Source: Rikenellaceae bacterium UBA1749 (GTDB taxonomy: Bacteria > Bacteroidota > Bacteroidia > Bacteroidales > Rikenellaceae). Taken from it: a stretch of 32,163 nt of DNA. A model generated the notes under the pieces. That model saw only the letters and a list, made by a program, of their open reading frames with translations, was not told the origin of the DNA and ran no database searches. Shown here in pieces: positions 1 through 8,815 of this stretch. The stretch covers positions 1 to 32,163 of the forward strand of contig DCHP01000066.1 in NCBI GenBank assembly GCA_002315675.1. Reading direction: 5' to 3'. The translations under genes were made by a program, and so were the position numbers. The first letter of the stretch is position 1. Every line of letters begins with the position of its first letter.

Positions 1-159
1 TCCCTGGAATTGGGGATTCCTTAGTAAAACTTTTTTCACCATCTTAACGACCCAAAACGCGAATATTTCACTGATTTACAGCGTGTTAAAAGTTGATTAC
101 GCAGCTTGAAAAATATTTTTAGAATTAAACAAAAGAGTGGCGAATGCTCCGCGTCTCTC

Positions 160-207
160 TCACTTAACAATCTGGGCAGGAGCACCTGAGTAGATACAAC
201 ATAATTT
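160..207 (-). pseudogene. Possible 3' remnant of a hexapeptide-repeat acyltransferase gene
   Basis: Directly after the dehydratase gene, in another minus-strand frame, a short open stretch ends IYSGAPAQIVK-stop. Many left-handed beta-helix acetyltransferases of polysaccharide loci end in a similar G-(V/A)-P-A-(K/Q)-I-(V/I) tail. Only about 15 codons remain, with no start and no hexapeptide repeats. It may be the stump of a deleted capsule gene or a chance match. The rest of 1-159 holds no gene that I recognise. Confidence 0.2.
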
Positions 208-2122
208 AACGATCTAGAGCATGGAAAATAGAATTATTACTAATAAACTCAGGAACTATTTCTTTCATTAAAGAAACCATCCTATTTATCTCAACATTTG
301 TAGCCAAAATAGATAATTGTTCAAAATAATGCACGGCATCTAGATAATTATAATTTCTAACTTGAGCTATTCGTATTCTGTCATTTGATGTAGGTAATGT
401 GTTTTCCACATTCGAAAGAACTTCCTCATAGAGTTTTTCACCAGGGCGAAGACCTGTATATTCAATCTTAATATCAATATCGGGTTTTAGTCCAACCAAT
501 TTTATCATATTACGTGCCAAATCATTGATTTTCACTGGAGCTCCCATATCAAAAACAAATATTTGATTTCCAGAAGTTAATGTTGCAGCTTCCATAACAA
601 GACGACAAGCCTCAGGAATTGTCATAAAGAATCTTGTAATATCTGGATGTGTAACAGTAACAGGACCACCTTTTAATATTTGTTCTCTGAATCTTGGAAT
701 AACAGATCCGTTTGATCCTAGGACATTTCCAAAACGAGTAGTCACAAATATAGTTTTTCCTTGCTTTTCGCCTTTTTCAAGTGCAACTCCTAACGATTGA
801 ACATATATTTCTGCTAAGCGCTTCGTACATCCCATAACATTTGTAGGATTCACAGCCTTGTCTGTTGAAACCATTACCATTCGTTCTACATCATATTCAA
901 GACATTTATCTGCTACATTTCTAGAGCCTATAACATTTACAGCAACCGCCTCACAAGGGTTTTCTTCCATTAGTGGAACATGTTTATATGCAGCTGCATG
1001 AAACAATACTTGAGGTTTATATTCTTTAAAAACGAAATCCAATCTATCTTTACTACGAACATCACCAATTACAGGTACAAAATCAAGATCTTTAAACCTT
1101 TCCTCCAATTCTAAACGTAAATAATGCATAGGAGTTTCTGCATTGTCAAAAAGAATTAGTCTCTTTATTCCAAAAGTTGCAAGTTGACGGCACAACTCAG
1201 AGCCAATAGATCCTGCTGCACCAGTCACCATAACTACTTTTTGATTAAAATAGTTCTTAATTACATCCATTGCAACAACAATTTCATTTCTGCCAAGCAA
1301 ATCTTCGATTTTCACTTCTCTAATTTGATTGTGCATGACAATACCATTTGATGTTTCATCGATGGATGGAGTAATTAATATTTTAACACCTACACTTGTC
1401 GCATCAGCAACAATTGAATCTTTATACTTGAATGCGCAAGACTCACTCGGCAATAAAATAGCATCCAGTACGCCTTTCTCCCTAAAATATGTCAAACTTT
1501 CTTCTCCAGAATAATAATAGACATTAAGTCCTAAAATTGAGCAATGAGAATACTCTTCTTTATTTTTTAAGAAACCTTTTACATTATAATGAGGTGAATT
1601 CTGTAATCTTTTTACTAGTGCAACAGACTTATCTGTTGTTCCGCAAATAAGAACATTCTGCCTTTTATCCTGAGCTGTATTTCGACGTATCAAATCATAC
1701 ACGATAATCATCAGCACTCGTAACACCATCAATGTAGAGAAAGTCAATAGTCCATCAACCAATGAAGCAAGAAAAATATGAAAAGTCCTAACTGAATCAA
1801 TAAAAAATGAGAATATTGAAAATAAGAATAGGATCTTTATTATTGACACAAGAATAAATGGCACCATATCTCTTAGAGACATATGGCGAATAACTATTCT
1901 ATATGTTTTGAAACAATAAAATGACAGAATAGATAGAATACCTGATACTATAACCCAATAAAAAGCAAAAGAAGTTGTAATATTAGTTCTTAGCCATAAT
2001 CTTAACAGAATAATAACGGCAAAAGATGACAACAAAGAAATAAATGTATCTATTGCTAGAATCAAAAATGAGTTAATATAATGATTCTTATATTTTTCTA
2101 TGGCAGTAAATTTCGTCTTCAT
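206..2122 (-). CDS. Membrane-anchored nucleotide-sugar dehydratase/epimerase, CapD/WbpM type
   Basis: This 638-residue protein matches the long CapD/WbpM/PglF family, which makes 4-keto-6-deoxy UDP-sugars for capsule and O-antigen units. Residues 18-145 hold about four membrane segments. Residues 155-280 form a first nucleotide-binding-like domain. A Rossmann motif TGAAGSIG lies at 300-307. The active-site block around 420-434 reads STDKAVNPTNVMGCTK, with Thr420-Asp421-Lys422; Met430 stands where classical short-chain dehydrogenases have Tyr, followed by Lys434. This is typical of UDP-GlcNAc 4,6-dehydratases. Length and domain order are normal and the C-terminus looks intact. It is the last complete gene of the capsule operon in view, 9 bp after the aminotransferase. 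The exact sugar product cannot be read from sequence. Confidence 0.9.
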   Translation of the reverse strand: MKTKFTAIEKYKNHYINSFLILAIDTFISLLSSFAVIILLRLWLRTNITTSFAFYWVIVSGILSILSFYCFKTYRIVIRHMSLRDMVPFILVSIIKILFLFSIFSFFIDSVRTFHIFLASLVDGLLTFSTLMVLRVLMIIVYDLIRRNTAQDKRQNVLICGTTDKSVALVKRLQNSPHYNVKGFLKNKEEYSHCSILGLNVYYYSGEESLTYFREKGVLDAILLPSESCAFKYKDSIVADATSVGVKILITPSIDETSNGIVMHNQIREVKIEDLLGRNEIVVAMDVIKNYFNQKVVMVTGAAGSIGSELCRQLATFGIKRLILFDNAETPMHYLRLELEERFKDLDFVPVIGDVRSKDRLDFVFKEYKPQVLFHAAAYKHVPLMEENPCEAVAVNVIGSRNVADKCLEYDVERMVMVSTDKAVNPTNVMGCTKRLAEIYVQSLGVALEKGEKQGKTIFVTTRFGNVLGSNGSVIPRFREQILKGGPVTVTHPDITRFFMTIPEACRLVMEAATLTSGNQIFVFDMGAPVKINDLARNMIKLVGLKPDIDIKIEYTGLRPGEKLYEEVLSNVENTLPTSNDRIRIAQVRNYNYLDAVHYFEQLSILATNVEINRMVSLMKEIVPEFISNNSIFHALDR

Positions 2123-2131
2123 ATCATGAAA

Positions 2132-3331
2132 TTAATTAATTCTACCTGGATAAACTTTTAACGCTTCTCCTAATATCATTATTGCTTTTTTTAACTCTTC
2201 TTTTTCTAAAACATACGCAATTCTAACCTCATTGTGTCCCAAACCAGACTCGGAATAAAAACCTGAAGCAGGAGCTACCATTACAGTTGCGCCTTCATAC
2301 TGAAATTCTTCTAAACACCAACGGGCAAACTTGTCACTATCATCAATTGGTAATCTGGCAACAGTATAGAAAGCGCCCATTGGGATTGGGGAATAGACTC
2401 CATGAAGTTTATTCAATTCATCAATAAGACAATTACGTCTTTCTATATATTCTTCGTATGTATGAGTCATATATGATCTTGGTGCATCAATAGAAGCTTC
2501 CGCCACAATTTGGCCCAATAATGGTGGGCTTAATCGAGCCTGACAAAACTTCATTACGGCATCTCTAATTTGTTTATTCTTGGTAATTAAAGCCCCAACA
2601 CGAATCCCACACTCTGAATACCTCTTCGAAAAAGAATCTATCAACACAACATGATCCTCTATTCCAGATAAATGACAAGCTGAGATATATGGAGACCCAG
2701 TATATATATACTCCCTATATACTTCATCAGAAAAAAGAAACAAATCATGTTTTTTTACCATTTCCTTAATCTGATTCATTTCTTTTCTTGTATACAGATA
2801 ACCGGAAGGATTGTTCGGATTGCAAATAAGAATACCCCTCGTTCTTTCGTTAATAAGTTCCTCAAACCTATCAAGAGAAGGAAGAGCAAAACTTTCTTCA
2901 ATTGTAGAAGTTATTGGCCTGATAACCGCACCTGCCGAGATGGCAAAGGCCATATAGTTTGCGTATGCTGGTTCAGGAACAATAATCTCATCACCTGGAT
3001 TTAAGCACGACATAAATGCAAACAAAACTGCTTCAGACCCACCAGTTGTAATTATTATATCATCAGAAGTTAATTTTATCTGATACTGATCATAATATCC
3101 AACTAACTTCTCGCGTAATGATCTAAAACCATCACTTGGACTATATTCAAGTATTTTCCTATCCATACTACGGATAGTATTCAGAGCAACTTCTGGAGTT
3201 TCAATATCCGGTTGTCCAATATTTAAATGATAGACTTTTACTCCTCTTTGTTTTGCGGCATCAGCAAGTGGTGCTAATCGTCGAATTGGAGAAGCAGGCA
3301 TATCGATAGCCCGTTGTGAGATACTAGGCAT
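2132..3331 (-). CDS. Pyridoxal-phosphate aminotransferase, class I (aspartate aminotransferase fold)
   Basis: A full-length 399-residue fold-type I aminotransferase. The substrate-carboxylate motif NPNNPSG is at 171-177, DEVY at 202-205, the Schiff-base lysine is Lys236 in SFSKRYSE, and Arg244 follows in CGIRVG. It resembles the broad aspartate/aromatic aminotransferase subgroup, not the DegT/WecE sugar aminotransferases usual in capsule loci. It is locked into the polysaccharide operon: 3 bp from the phosphatase gene upstream and 9 bp from the dehydratase downstream. Its amino-acid substrate is unknown. It may supply an amino acid decoration of the polysaccharide, or be a housekeeping enzyme captured by the operon. 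Confidence 0.85.
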   Translation of the reverse strand: MPSISQRAIDMPASPIRRLAPLADAAKQRGVKVYHLNIGQPDIETPEVALNTIRSMDRKILEYSPSDGFRSLREKLVGYYDQYQIKLTSDDIIITTGGSEAVLFAFMSCLNPGDEIIVPEPAYANYMAFAISAGAVIRPITSTIEESFALPSLDRFEELINERTRGILICNPNNPSGYLYTRKEMNQIKEMVKKHDLFLFSDEVYREYIYTGSPYISACHLSGIEDHVVLIDSFSKRYSECGIRVGALITKNKQIRDAVMKFCQARLSPPLLGQIVAEASIDAPRSYMTHTYEEYIERRNCLIDELNKLHGVYSPIPMGAFYTVARLPIDDSDKFARWCLEEFQYEGATVMVAPASGFYSESGLGHNEVRIAYVLEKEELKKAIMILGEALKVYPGRIN

Positions 3332-3334
3332 AAT

Positions 3335-4063
3335 TTACAGTACTATTTTATTTATAAAAGGAGTTACTTTACAATTAACTAATACTTCAAGTTGACTTTT
3401 TCTATGAAGGTCACTTCCAATGAAATTGTAATATGAAAGTTTCAACATCTTTTCAGCTTTTTTCATAGCATCTTTTCCATACATTCCGGCAAGTGAGGAC
3501 AAATTCATTTGAAAAAAAACTTTCATATGTTTTAATTCTTTATAGTCATTATCACCCATATATACATATCTTTCCGGATGAGCAAGTATTGGATAATATC
3601 CAGCAGACAAAATATTCTCTATTGTCCCTTTCAAATTATATGGAGGATTGAAATATGAAGTCTCAACAAGTAAATGGTTATTCATTTCTCCATGAGGCAA
3701 TAAATCCCTTTGATTTAATCTCTCCTGAAACAATCCATCCAACATATATTCTGCAGACAACGAAATCTCAACTTTAGAATAATTGTTGTTTACATTTCTA
3801 CTATTAAAATCCTTATTATATGCAGATTCTAATTCGTCAAATATTTCCTTTAGTTTTTCTGTCTTGTTTGGGACATCTTCCATAATATGAGGAGTCAGCC
3901 ATAGCTTTTTCACGCCCAATTTCTCATACATCTCAAGAACTAAAAGTGAATCATCCATTGATTGCACACCATCATCTACTCCTGGTAAAATATGGGAATG
4001 GCAATCAATGATTCCTTTGAGAGAATCTTTAAGTATTATCTTAGAATGGCCAAACAAAAACAT
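3335..4063 (-). CDS. CpsB/YwqE-type protein-tyrosine phosphatase (PHP domain)
   Basis: This 242-residue protein begins with the PHP metal motif DCHSHILPGVDDG (20-32), has TPH at 58-60, AHPERY mid-protein and GSDLH near the C-terminus; together these supply the metal ligands of the CpsB/YwqE/Wzb-like family. Such enzymes are manganese-dependent and dephosphorylate the bacterial tyrosine kinase that controls chain length and export of capsule. No Wzc/CpsD kinase is visible here, so the partner must be encoded elsewhere or past the left edge. The gene is 2 bp from the export lipoprotein gene upstream and 3 bp from the aminotransferase gene, so it is translated from a shared message. Confidence 0.87.
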   Translation of the reverse strand: MFLFGHSKIILKDSLKGIIDCHSHILPGVDDGVQSMDDSLLVLEMYEKLGVKKLWLTPHIMEDVPNKTEKLKEIFDELESAYNKDFNSRNVNNNYSKVEISLSAEYMLDGLFQERLNQRDLLPHGEMNNHLLVETSYFNPPYNLKGTIENILSAGYYPILAHPERYVYMGDNDYKELKHMKVFFQMNLSSLAGMYGKDAMKKAEKMLKLSYYNFIGSDLHRKSQLEVLVNCKVTPFINKIVL

Positions 4064-4065
4064 TT

Positions 4066-4881
4066 CTACTTGGTTAATGCTATCACTGTAGTAACTGCGG
4101 ACAATACAACTGAAGTAACAGAAATCCAGAATGCAGCAGACAATACATTGTTTCCATTTACAGTTGACTGACGAATCTGTTTCTTATTAGGTGCTACGTA
4201 TATAATATCATTCTGTTTTACATAAAAAACTGGAGACGAATACAAGGTTGAAGCATTGCATAGATCCAATCTATATGCTTTTTGCACCTTATCCTCAGTC
4301 CTAAGAACAAGAACATCCTGACGTTTACCAGTAATAGTCAAATCTCCGGCTTTTCCTATCGCGTCTAGTATTGTTAATTTATCTCTATCAATTGTAAATC
4401 TACCAGGATGTGATACATCACCTAATACAGAAATATACATATTACTGAATTCAACAATAATAACAGGATCCTTTACAAGATTAGCATTAACTAATTCAGT
4501 TTTTATTTTTTCTTCAATCTCTTGCCGAGTCATACCTTCTATCATTATATCGCCAAGAACAGGAAACTGTATTAACCCTTCTCTTGAAATAGTATATCCT
4601 GATACCCCCTGACTATTATTACTCCCTAACGATGATTGACTAGTGAAACCGATTCTATTAGAATTTACTGGAAGATTGAATTGGTTGTCCAACTCTGGAT
4701 CTCCAGTATGAACGACAATTGATAGAGCATCGCCTGGTTGAGTGCGGATGAAATCACCTTTTAGGATTTGCCAGGAAGTGTCCTGCTTAGGAAGATCCTG
4801 AAAATATGTTACATTCTTTGATGCAGCGCAAGACATGATAGCTAGCGCAACGACTAATAAAATTGAAATTTTCTTTATCAT
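4066..4881 (-). CDS. Polysaccharide export outer-membrane lipoprotein (Wza/BexD-like)
   Basis: The 271-residue product starts with a lipoprotein signal whose lipobox is AIMSC, with the lipidated cysteine at residue 18. An N-terminal Poly_export domain follows (QPGDALSIVV, then an FPVLGDI segment), then one SLBB-like segment (VLGDVSHPGRF). A hydrophobic stretch covers the last 25 residues. Family members form the outer-membrane channel that releases capsule or exopolysaccharide. At this size it resembles Bacteroidetes UpxA-type proteins, shorter than E. coli Wza. It sits 5 bp after the antiterminator gene, the usual second position in Bacteroides capsule operons. Confidence 0.9.
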   Translation of the reverse strand: MIKKISILLVVALAIMSCAASKNVTYFQDLPKQDTSWQILKGDFIRTQPGDALSIVVHTGDPELDNQFNLPVNSNRIGFTSQSSLGSNNSQGVSGYTISREGLIQFPVLGDIMIEGMTRQEIEEKIKTELVNANLVKDPVIIVEFSNMYISVLGDVSHPGRFTIDRDKLTILDAIGKAGDLTITGKRQDVLVLRTEDKVQKAYRLDLCNASTLYSSPVFYVKQNDIIYVAPNKKQIRQSTVNGNNVLSAAFWISVTSVVLSAVTTVIALTK

Positions 4882-4886
4882 GATAT

Positions 4887-5438
4887 TTAAATTTTTTCTA
4901 CTAACTCAGGTGGTAATGTATCAGTTACAACTCCAATAAGGCCTTCAATTTCAACAACAACCCGTTTGAATTTTTCTTTTTTTAGTTTTACTAGTTTACC
5001 TTCAAGACCTGCAAAGATTCCACCAAGCACTCTGACTTTGTCGCCTTTCTTTAGGTTAACTTCAGATGGTATGTAAAACTGAAAGTCTTTTTCTGATGCG
5101 CAAGTGACTAACAAGAAATTTTCCATCTGATACGATGGGACAACCATTGGTTCCCTATTTCCTTCATCAGAGTTTGACATTACATATCTTAGGTAGTGAA
5201 TCTGTTCTTGTTTTATCGAAGTTATTATTGCTTTTGTTGAATAAACAAATATGTAATTATGGAGAACTGGAACTATCTTTTCCTTTAAACGCCCTTTAAC
5301 CTTTTTTTTATCTTTTGTTACAGGAACGTAACAATGAATACCCATGCCATCAAGTATTTCTTTTGCTTTAAGTTCCCTCTGATATGTGACTCTTAATACA
5401 TACCAGCAATTTTCATCATTATTTTGTTGTGCATTCAA
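4887..5438 (-). CDS. UpxY/LoaP-like NusG-family transcription antiterminator of the capsule operon
   Basis: A 183-residue NusG paralogue. The NGN domain (about 11-110) opens with CWYVLRVTYQRELKAKEIL and contains VPVLHNYIFVY. The KOW motif is KKGDKVRVLGGIFAGLEGKL near 130-150. Specialised NusG proteins of this type are the first gene of Bacteroides capsule operons, where they bind the nascent leader and let polymerase read through the long operon. Here too it is first, with a promoter box and an untranslated leader of about 115 nt in front and the export gene 5 bp behind. No UpxZ-type inhibitor gene follows. A housekeeping NusG is unlikely because no secE or ribosomal genes are adjacent. Confidence 0.9.
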   Translation of the reverse strand: MNAQQNNDENCWYVLRVTYQRELKAKEILDGMGIHCYVPVTKDKKKVKGRLKEKIVPVLHNYIFVYSTKAIITSIKQEQIHYLRYVMSNSDEGNREPMVVPSYQMENFLLVTCASEKDFQFYIPSEVNLKKGDKVRVLGGIFAGLEGKLVKLKKEKFKRVVVEIEGLIGVVTDTLPPELVEKI

Positions 5439-5568
5439 TACTATATACTTATCATATAAACATACCTTGGGGACATCGACACCGTATGCATATAACTGAG
5501 TATCAATTAATTACAATTACATGGGGGGGGTAATACCACCTATTCGCCATTAAATTTCTGCAAAGGTA
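5439..5568 (-). promoter_or_regulatory. Capsule operon promoter and leader with a C8 tract
   Basis: On the minus strand TACCTTTG (5561-5568) matches the Bacteroidetes -7 consensus TAnnTTTG. No clear -33 box was found. The inferred leader runs about 115 nt to the antiterminator start. It holds an uninterrupted run of eight C (5523-5530 read as G on the plus strand), immediately followed by ATGTAA, a start-stop pair. No flanking inverted repeats of the Bacteroides invertible-promoter kind were found by eye. The remaining 150 bp toward the ligase gene shows nothing I can name. Confidence 0.55.
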
Positions 5569-5717
5569 CTAAAATTCTTCAAATGAAGCATCCATAACAC
5601 TAAAAAGATTCAACAACATAAATCTGAAATAAATTCAAAATAAACGTAGGTATAAATCAATAGCGCATTTTTATGAACTTTTAGAATAATAAATGGACAA
5701 GGGGGTTGTTATATGGA

Positions 5718-7034
5718 TTAGTCAGTTAGGGAGTTACGGCGGTCCTCAACGAAGCAGGACTTGCCTTGACTACGTTCAATAGTTCCTGGAGCCTTGACCT
5801 GGGTCTTGGCTATGATACTTAAGACACTCTTAAGTTTTGAGGAAACTTTCTTTTCAAGATCGTTAATTGGTTCAATTGTATCGAACTGACCAAAACATTC
5901 AGGACGAAGTTCAACCTGTACAGTAAGTGTATCAAGGTTGTCGATTCTGTCAACGATAAGTCTGTAATGAGGTGCACATTCTGGTATGCTAAGCAGCACG
6001 CTTTCAACTTGTGATGGGAATACATTGATACCTCTTATAATCAGCATGTCATCACTACGGCCCATAATCTTGCCCATTTTTATTGAAGTACGCCCGCAGT
6101 CACAAAGACCTGAATGAAGTGTTGTAAGATCACGGGTCCTATAACGAAGAAGAGGCATACCTTCCTTGGTAAGAGTAGTAAATACCAGTTCTCCTGTTTC
6201 ACCTTCTCTGACACTCTTCAATGTATTAGGATCGATTAATTCGGGATAATAATGGTCTTCGTTGATATGAGAACCTCTCTGGCATATACATTCATAGCTT
6301 ACACATGGTCCCATAATCTCACTTAGCCCGTATAGATTGTATGCTTTGATTCCTAACTTGTCCTGAATCTCTGCACGCATTTTTTCTGTCCATGGTTCAG
6401 CACCGAAAGCACCGAAGCGGAGTTTCAGATCTTTTATGTCAATGCCCATTTTCTCCATTACCTCTGCAAGGTGAAGGGCATATGATGGAGTACATGCAAT
6501 ACCCGTAATTCCAAGATCCCTTATTAGACGGATATGTTTTTCCGTGTTGCCGGTTGAAGCAGGTATAACCGTAGCACCAAGATTTTCAACTCCATAATGA
6601 ACTCCAAGACCACCTGTAAAAAGACCATATCCATAAGCAACGGAGAAAATATCATCCCTTGTCACACCATATGAAGTAAGACACCTTGCCATACATTCAC
6701 TCCAGATTTCAATATCCTTGCGTGTATATCCAACAATTGTAGGATTGCCAGTTGTACCACTTGAGGCATGTACACGAATAATCTCACTTTGAGGAGCGGC
6801 CTGAAGTCCGAATGGATAATTATCCCTTAAATCCTGTTTTGTCGTAAATGGAAGATATTTTATATCATCAACAGAACGGATATCGCTTGGCTGGATATCC
6901 ATCTGCTGCATTTTATTTCGATAAAAAGGGACATTATGATATACATATGATACTATCTTCTGAAGTCTCTTACCCTGAAGTGCGCGCCTTTCTTCAATTG
7001 GCATACACTCTTTATTCTCGTTCCAATATTTCAT
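5718..7034 (-). CDS. paaK: Phenylacetate/aryl-acetate-CoA ligase, AMP-forming (PaaK family)
   Basis: This 438-residue adenylate-forming ligase has the PaaK P-loop HASSGTTGNPTIVGYT (89-104), the YGYGLFTGGLG segment, YGLSEIMGP, and the hinge region MGRSDDMLIIRGINVFPSQVE. It joins aryl acids such as phenylacetate or indoleacetate to CoA using ATP. Beside IorAB and an aminotransferase, it probably feeds or drains aryl-CoA: either recovering energy from aromatic amino acids, or activating external aryl acids for reductive carboxylation back to amino acids, as known biochemically in rumen anaerobes. The start is preceded by AACATTTG, one base off the -7 consensus, so its own promoter is possible. 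It is paralogous to the ligase at 27687-29000. Confidence 0.9.
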   Translation of the reverse strand: MKYWNENKECMPIEERRALQGKRLQKIVSYVYHNVPFYRNKMQQMDIQPSDIRSVDDIKYLPFTTKQDLRDNYPFGLQAAPQSEIIRVHASSGTTGNPTIVGYTRKDIEIWSECMARCLTSYGVTRDDIFSVAYGYGLFTGGLGVHYGVENLGATVIPASTGNTEKHIRLIRDLGITGIACTPSYALHLAEVMEKMGIDIKDLKLRFGAFGAEPWTEKMRAEIQDKLGIKAYNLYGLSEIMGPCVSYECICQRGSHINEDHYYPELIDPNTLKSVREGETGELVFTTLTKEGMPLLRYRTRDLTTLHSGLCDCGRTSIKMGKIMGRSDDMLIIRGINVFPSQVESVLLSIPECAPHYRLIVDRIDNLDTLTVQVELRPECFGQFDTIEPINDLEKKVSSKLKSVLSIIAKTQVKAPGTIERSQGKSCFVEDRRNSLTD

Positions 7035-7192
7035 TCTATTGCCCTAATCTCAAATGTTTAGATTACTGTTTTGATTGTATGATTTTTTATTGTTATCTAT
7101 GACTCAATATCATCTATGATTGGTGTCATATTTGCTATTATATGCTAATTACATATAGACTAGTAGTGTTTGTGGTAGTGGATAAGGTTTGA

Positions 7193-8503
7193 TTAATTAT
7201 GGTCGGCTTCGAAGGCGGCCATTCGCTCTTCAAGAACCGGATAGAGCTCTTCACGCATACGGCTTGTGCAAGCTCTTACCCCTTGTTGCAGGCTGCCTGT
7301 TGTTGAAAGGCAGATACTGCTGACTCCATAGTACATAAGTTCAAGAAGAAGCTGTTCGCCTGTCATGTTCCCGTAGCCAAGTGTAAAAAAGAAGCCGTTT
7401 CCGACCTTTTCAGTCACATCCGTGTCGTATACGATATGGAAGCCATGACGGCAGAAAATATCCTTCATTTTCCGGGCCCTTGTCTCATATTCCCTTGTAT
7501 CCTCCACGAAATTTATCTTTCCTTCTGTTGAAAGGTTCAGCATCTCTGCATACCCCATCTGGGTTGTAGCAGTACAACCGCTTGTTATCATATAAAGGAT
7601 GGATGCTGTAAGGGTTACCCCGAACACTCCGGAGTCCTTGTAGCGGCTTGCAAGATTATCGTAGTGTGTCTTGAAAAGTTTATCTGAGATACAGCAGAGC
7701 GCGATTCTCTGTCCTGCATAGCTGAATATCTTTGACGCAGAAAGCATCAGGATGTAATTGTCAGTATAACGGGCCACTGTAGGCAGATATGGTGGCATAC
7801 CTGGATGACTAAGATCATGACGATAGTCCATGCAGAAATATGCCAAATCTTCCATTACAACAACATCATATTTTGTAGCAAGTTCACCTATGGCCTTAAG
7901 TTCTTCCTCTTCAAGACATATCCATGCAGGATTGTTGGGATTTGAATAGACAATGGTTGCAATATCGCCCGCCTTTAGCATTTCTTCCAGTTTTACTGAA
8001 AGTTTTTCCTTTCCACGGTACGGATATATATCAAATTCCTTCCACTCTATTCCAAGAACCCTCAGCTGGGATTTTTGAATCGGAAATCCTGGATCAATAA
8101 AAAGAACCTTGTTCTTTCCTGGAATTCTCTGCGTAGTTGCAATGAACGAGCCGAACGATGCCGCAACAGAACCTGTTGTAGGGACACATCCTTCGGGATT
8201 TATATCAATGTTTATGAAAGCCTTGATAAACCTTGAAGCTGCATCCTTCAATTCCCTGATACCGGCAGCAGCAGGATACTGGGACCCCATACCGCTGTCA
8301 AGAGCACGTTTTTCAGCCTCGACGCCATATTTATTGATAGGAAGTCCAGGAGAGCCCTGATCCATACGGATAAAAGGAATTCCTGTCTTATTTTCAAGAT
8401 ACTGGGCAACAAGAAGCACTTCGCCGATTGTGGCTTTTGAAAGATTCTCGACATGCTGAACCTTACATGCTTCTGCTACTAATTCATCACTAAAGATTTT
8501 CAT
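7193..8503 (-). CDS. Class I/II aminotransferase, probably aromatic amino acid
   Basis: A 436-residue fold-type I enzyme with PAAAGIRELK near 78-86, SNPNNPAW (187-194), EDLAYF (218-223) and Schiff-base Lys258 in SASKIFSYAGQR. The Asp of the usual D-x-A/V-Y motif lies in EDLAYF, so the cofactor site appears complete. The family is a poorly characterised branch of aspartate/aromatic aminotransferases common in gut Bacteroidales. Its place between iorB and the aryl-CoA ligase suggests it converts phenylalanine, tyrosine or tryptophan to the 2-oxo acids used by IorAB, or the reverse. Substrate choice is inferred from neighbours only. No -7 box was found in the 312-bp spacer before it, so it is likely co-transcribed with iorAB. 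Confidence 0.85.
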   Translation of the reverse strand: MKIFSDELVAEACKVQHVENLSKATIGEVLLVAQYLENKTGIPFIRMDQGSPGLPINKYGVEAEKRALDSGMGSQYPAAAGIRELKDAASRFIKAFINIDINPEGCVPTTGSVAASFGSFIATTQRIPGKNKVLFIDPGFPIQKSQLRVLGIEWKEFDIYPYRGKEKLSVKLEEMLKAGDIATIVYSNPNNPAWICLEEEELKAIGELATKYDVVVMEDLAYFCMDYRHDLSHPGMPPYLPTVARYTDNYILMLSASKIFSYAGQRIALCCISDKLFKTHYDNLASRYKDSGVFGVTLTASILYMITSGCTATTQMGYAEMLNLSTEGKINFVEDTREYETRARKMKDIFCRHGFHIVYDTDVTEKVGNGFFFTLGYGNMTGEQLLLELMYYGVSSICLSTTGSLQQGVRACTSRMREELYPVLEERMAAFEADHN

Positions 8504-8815
8504 ATTTATATATTCTACAAGGGGGCTAAATCGTAAGAGGAAAATTATTGGAGAGCCGTTTTTGTTTCTGCCTTATTTTGTCTTGTTATTATCCTGTCTT
8601 TTTTGTCATATTTTATTTTTACCATGACGTGTTTTTACCCTGTTTTGTCGTGTTTTTGTCCTGTCCTGCTTTTGCCCTATTTTGTTGTCTTGTTGTCTTG
8701 CTTTTGTGCTAGTGTGTTTTTGTCCGGTGCGGTTTATGTTGGGTGAGGTTTTTCCGGGGTGGTTTGTTCTGTAGGTCTTGTTTGCAGGTTTTGGTTTGCT
8801 TGACAGTAGGCGTTT
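8504..8815 (-). repeat. 312-bp low-complexity spacer with degenerate TTTTGTC/CCTGT repeats
   Basis: Between iorB and the aminotransferase gene, the plus strand is almost free of A from about 8556 to 8780 and repeats variants of TTTTGTCYTGT with uneven spacing. The message strand is therefore A-, C- and G-rich with few U. No gene, promoter box or terminator hairpin was found. It may be expanded simple sequence acting as an unstructured linker in the message. Confidence 0.55.

Noticed and set aside
1..16. Possible fifth MITE copy cut by the window edge (CTGGAATTGGGG resembles the core)
   Set aside because: Only about 12 bases match, and the expected GCGTTT and right-hand inverted end do not follow.
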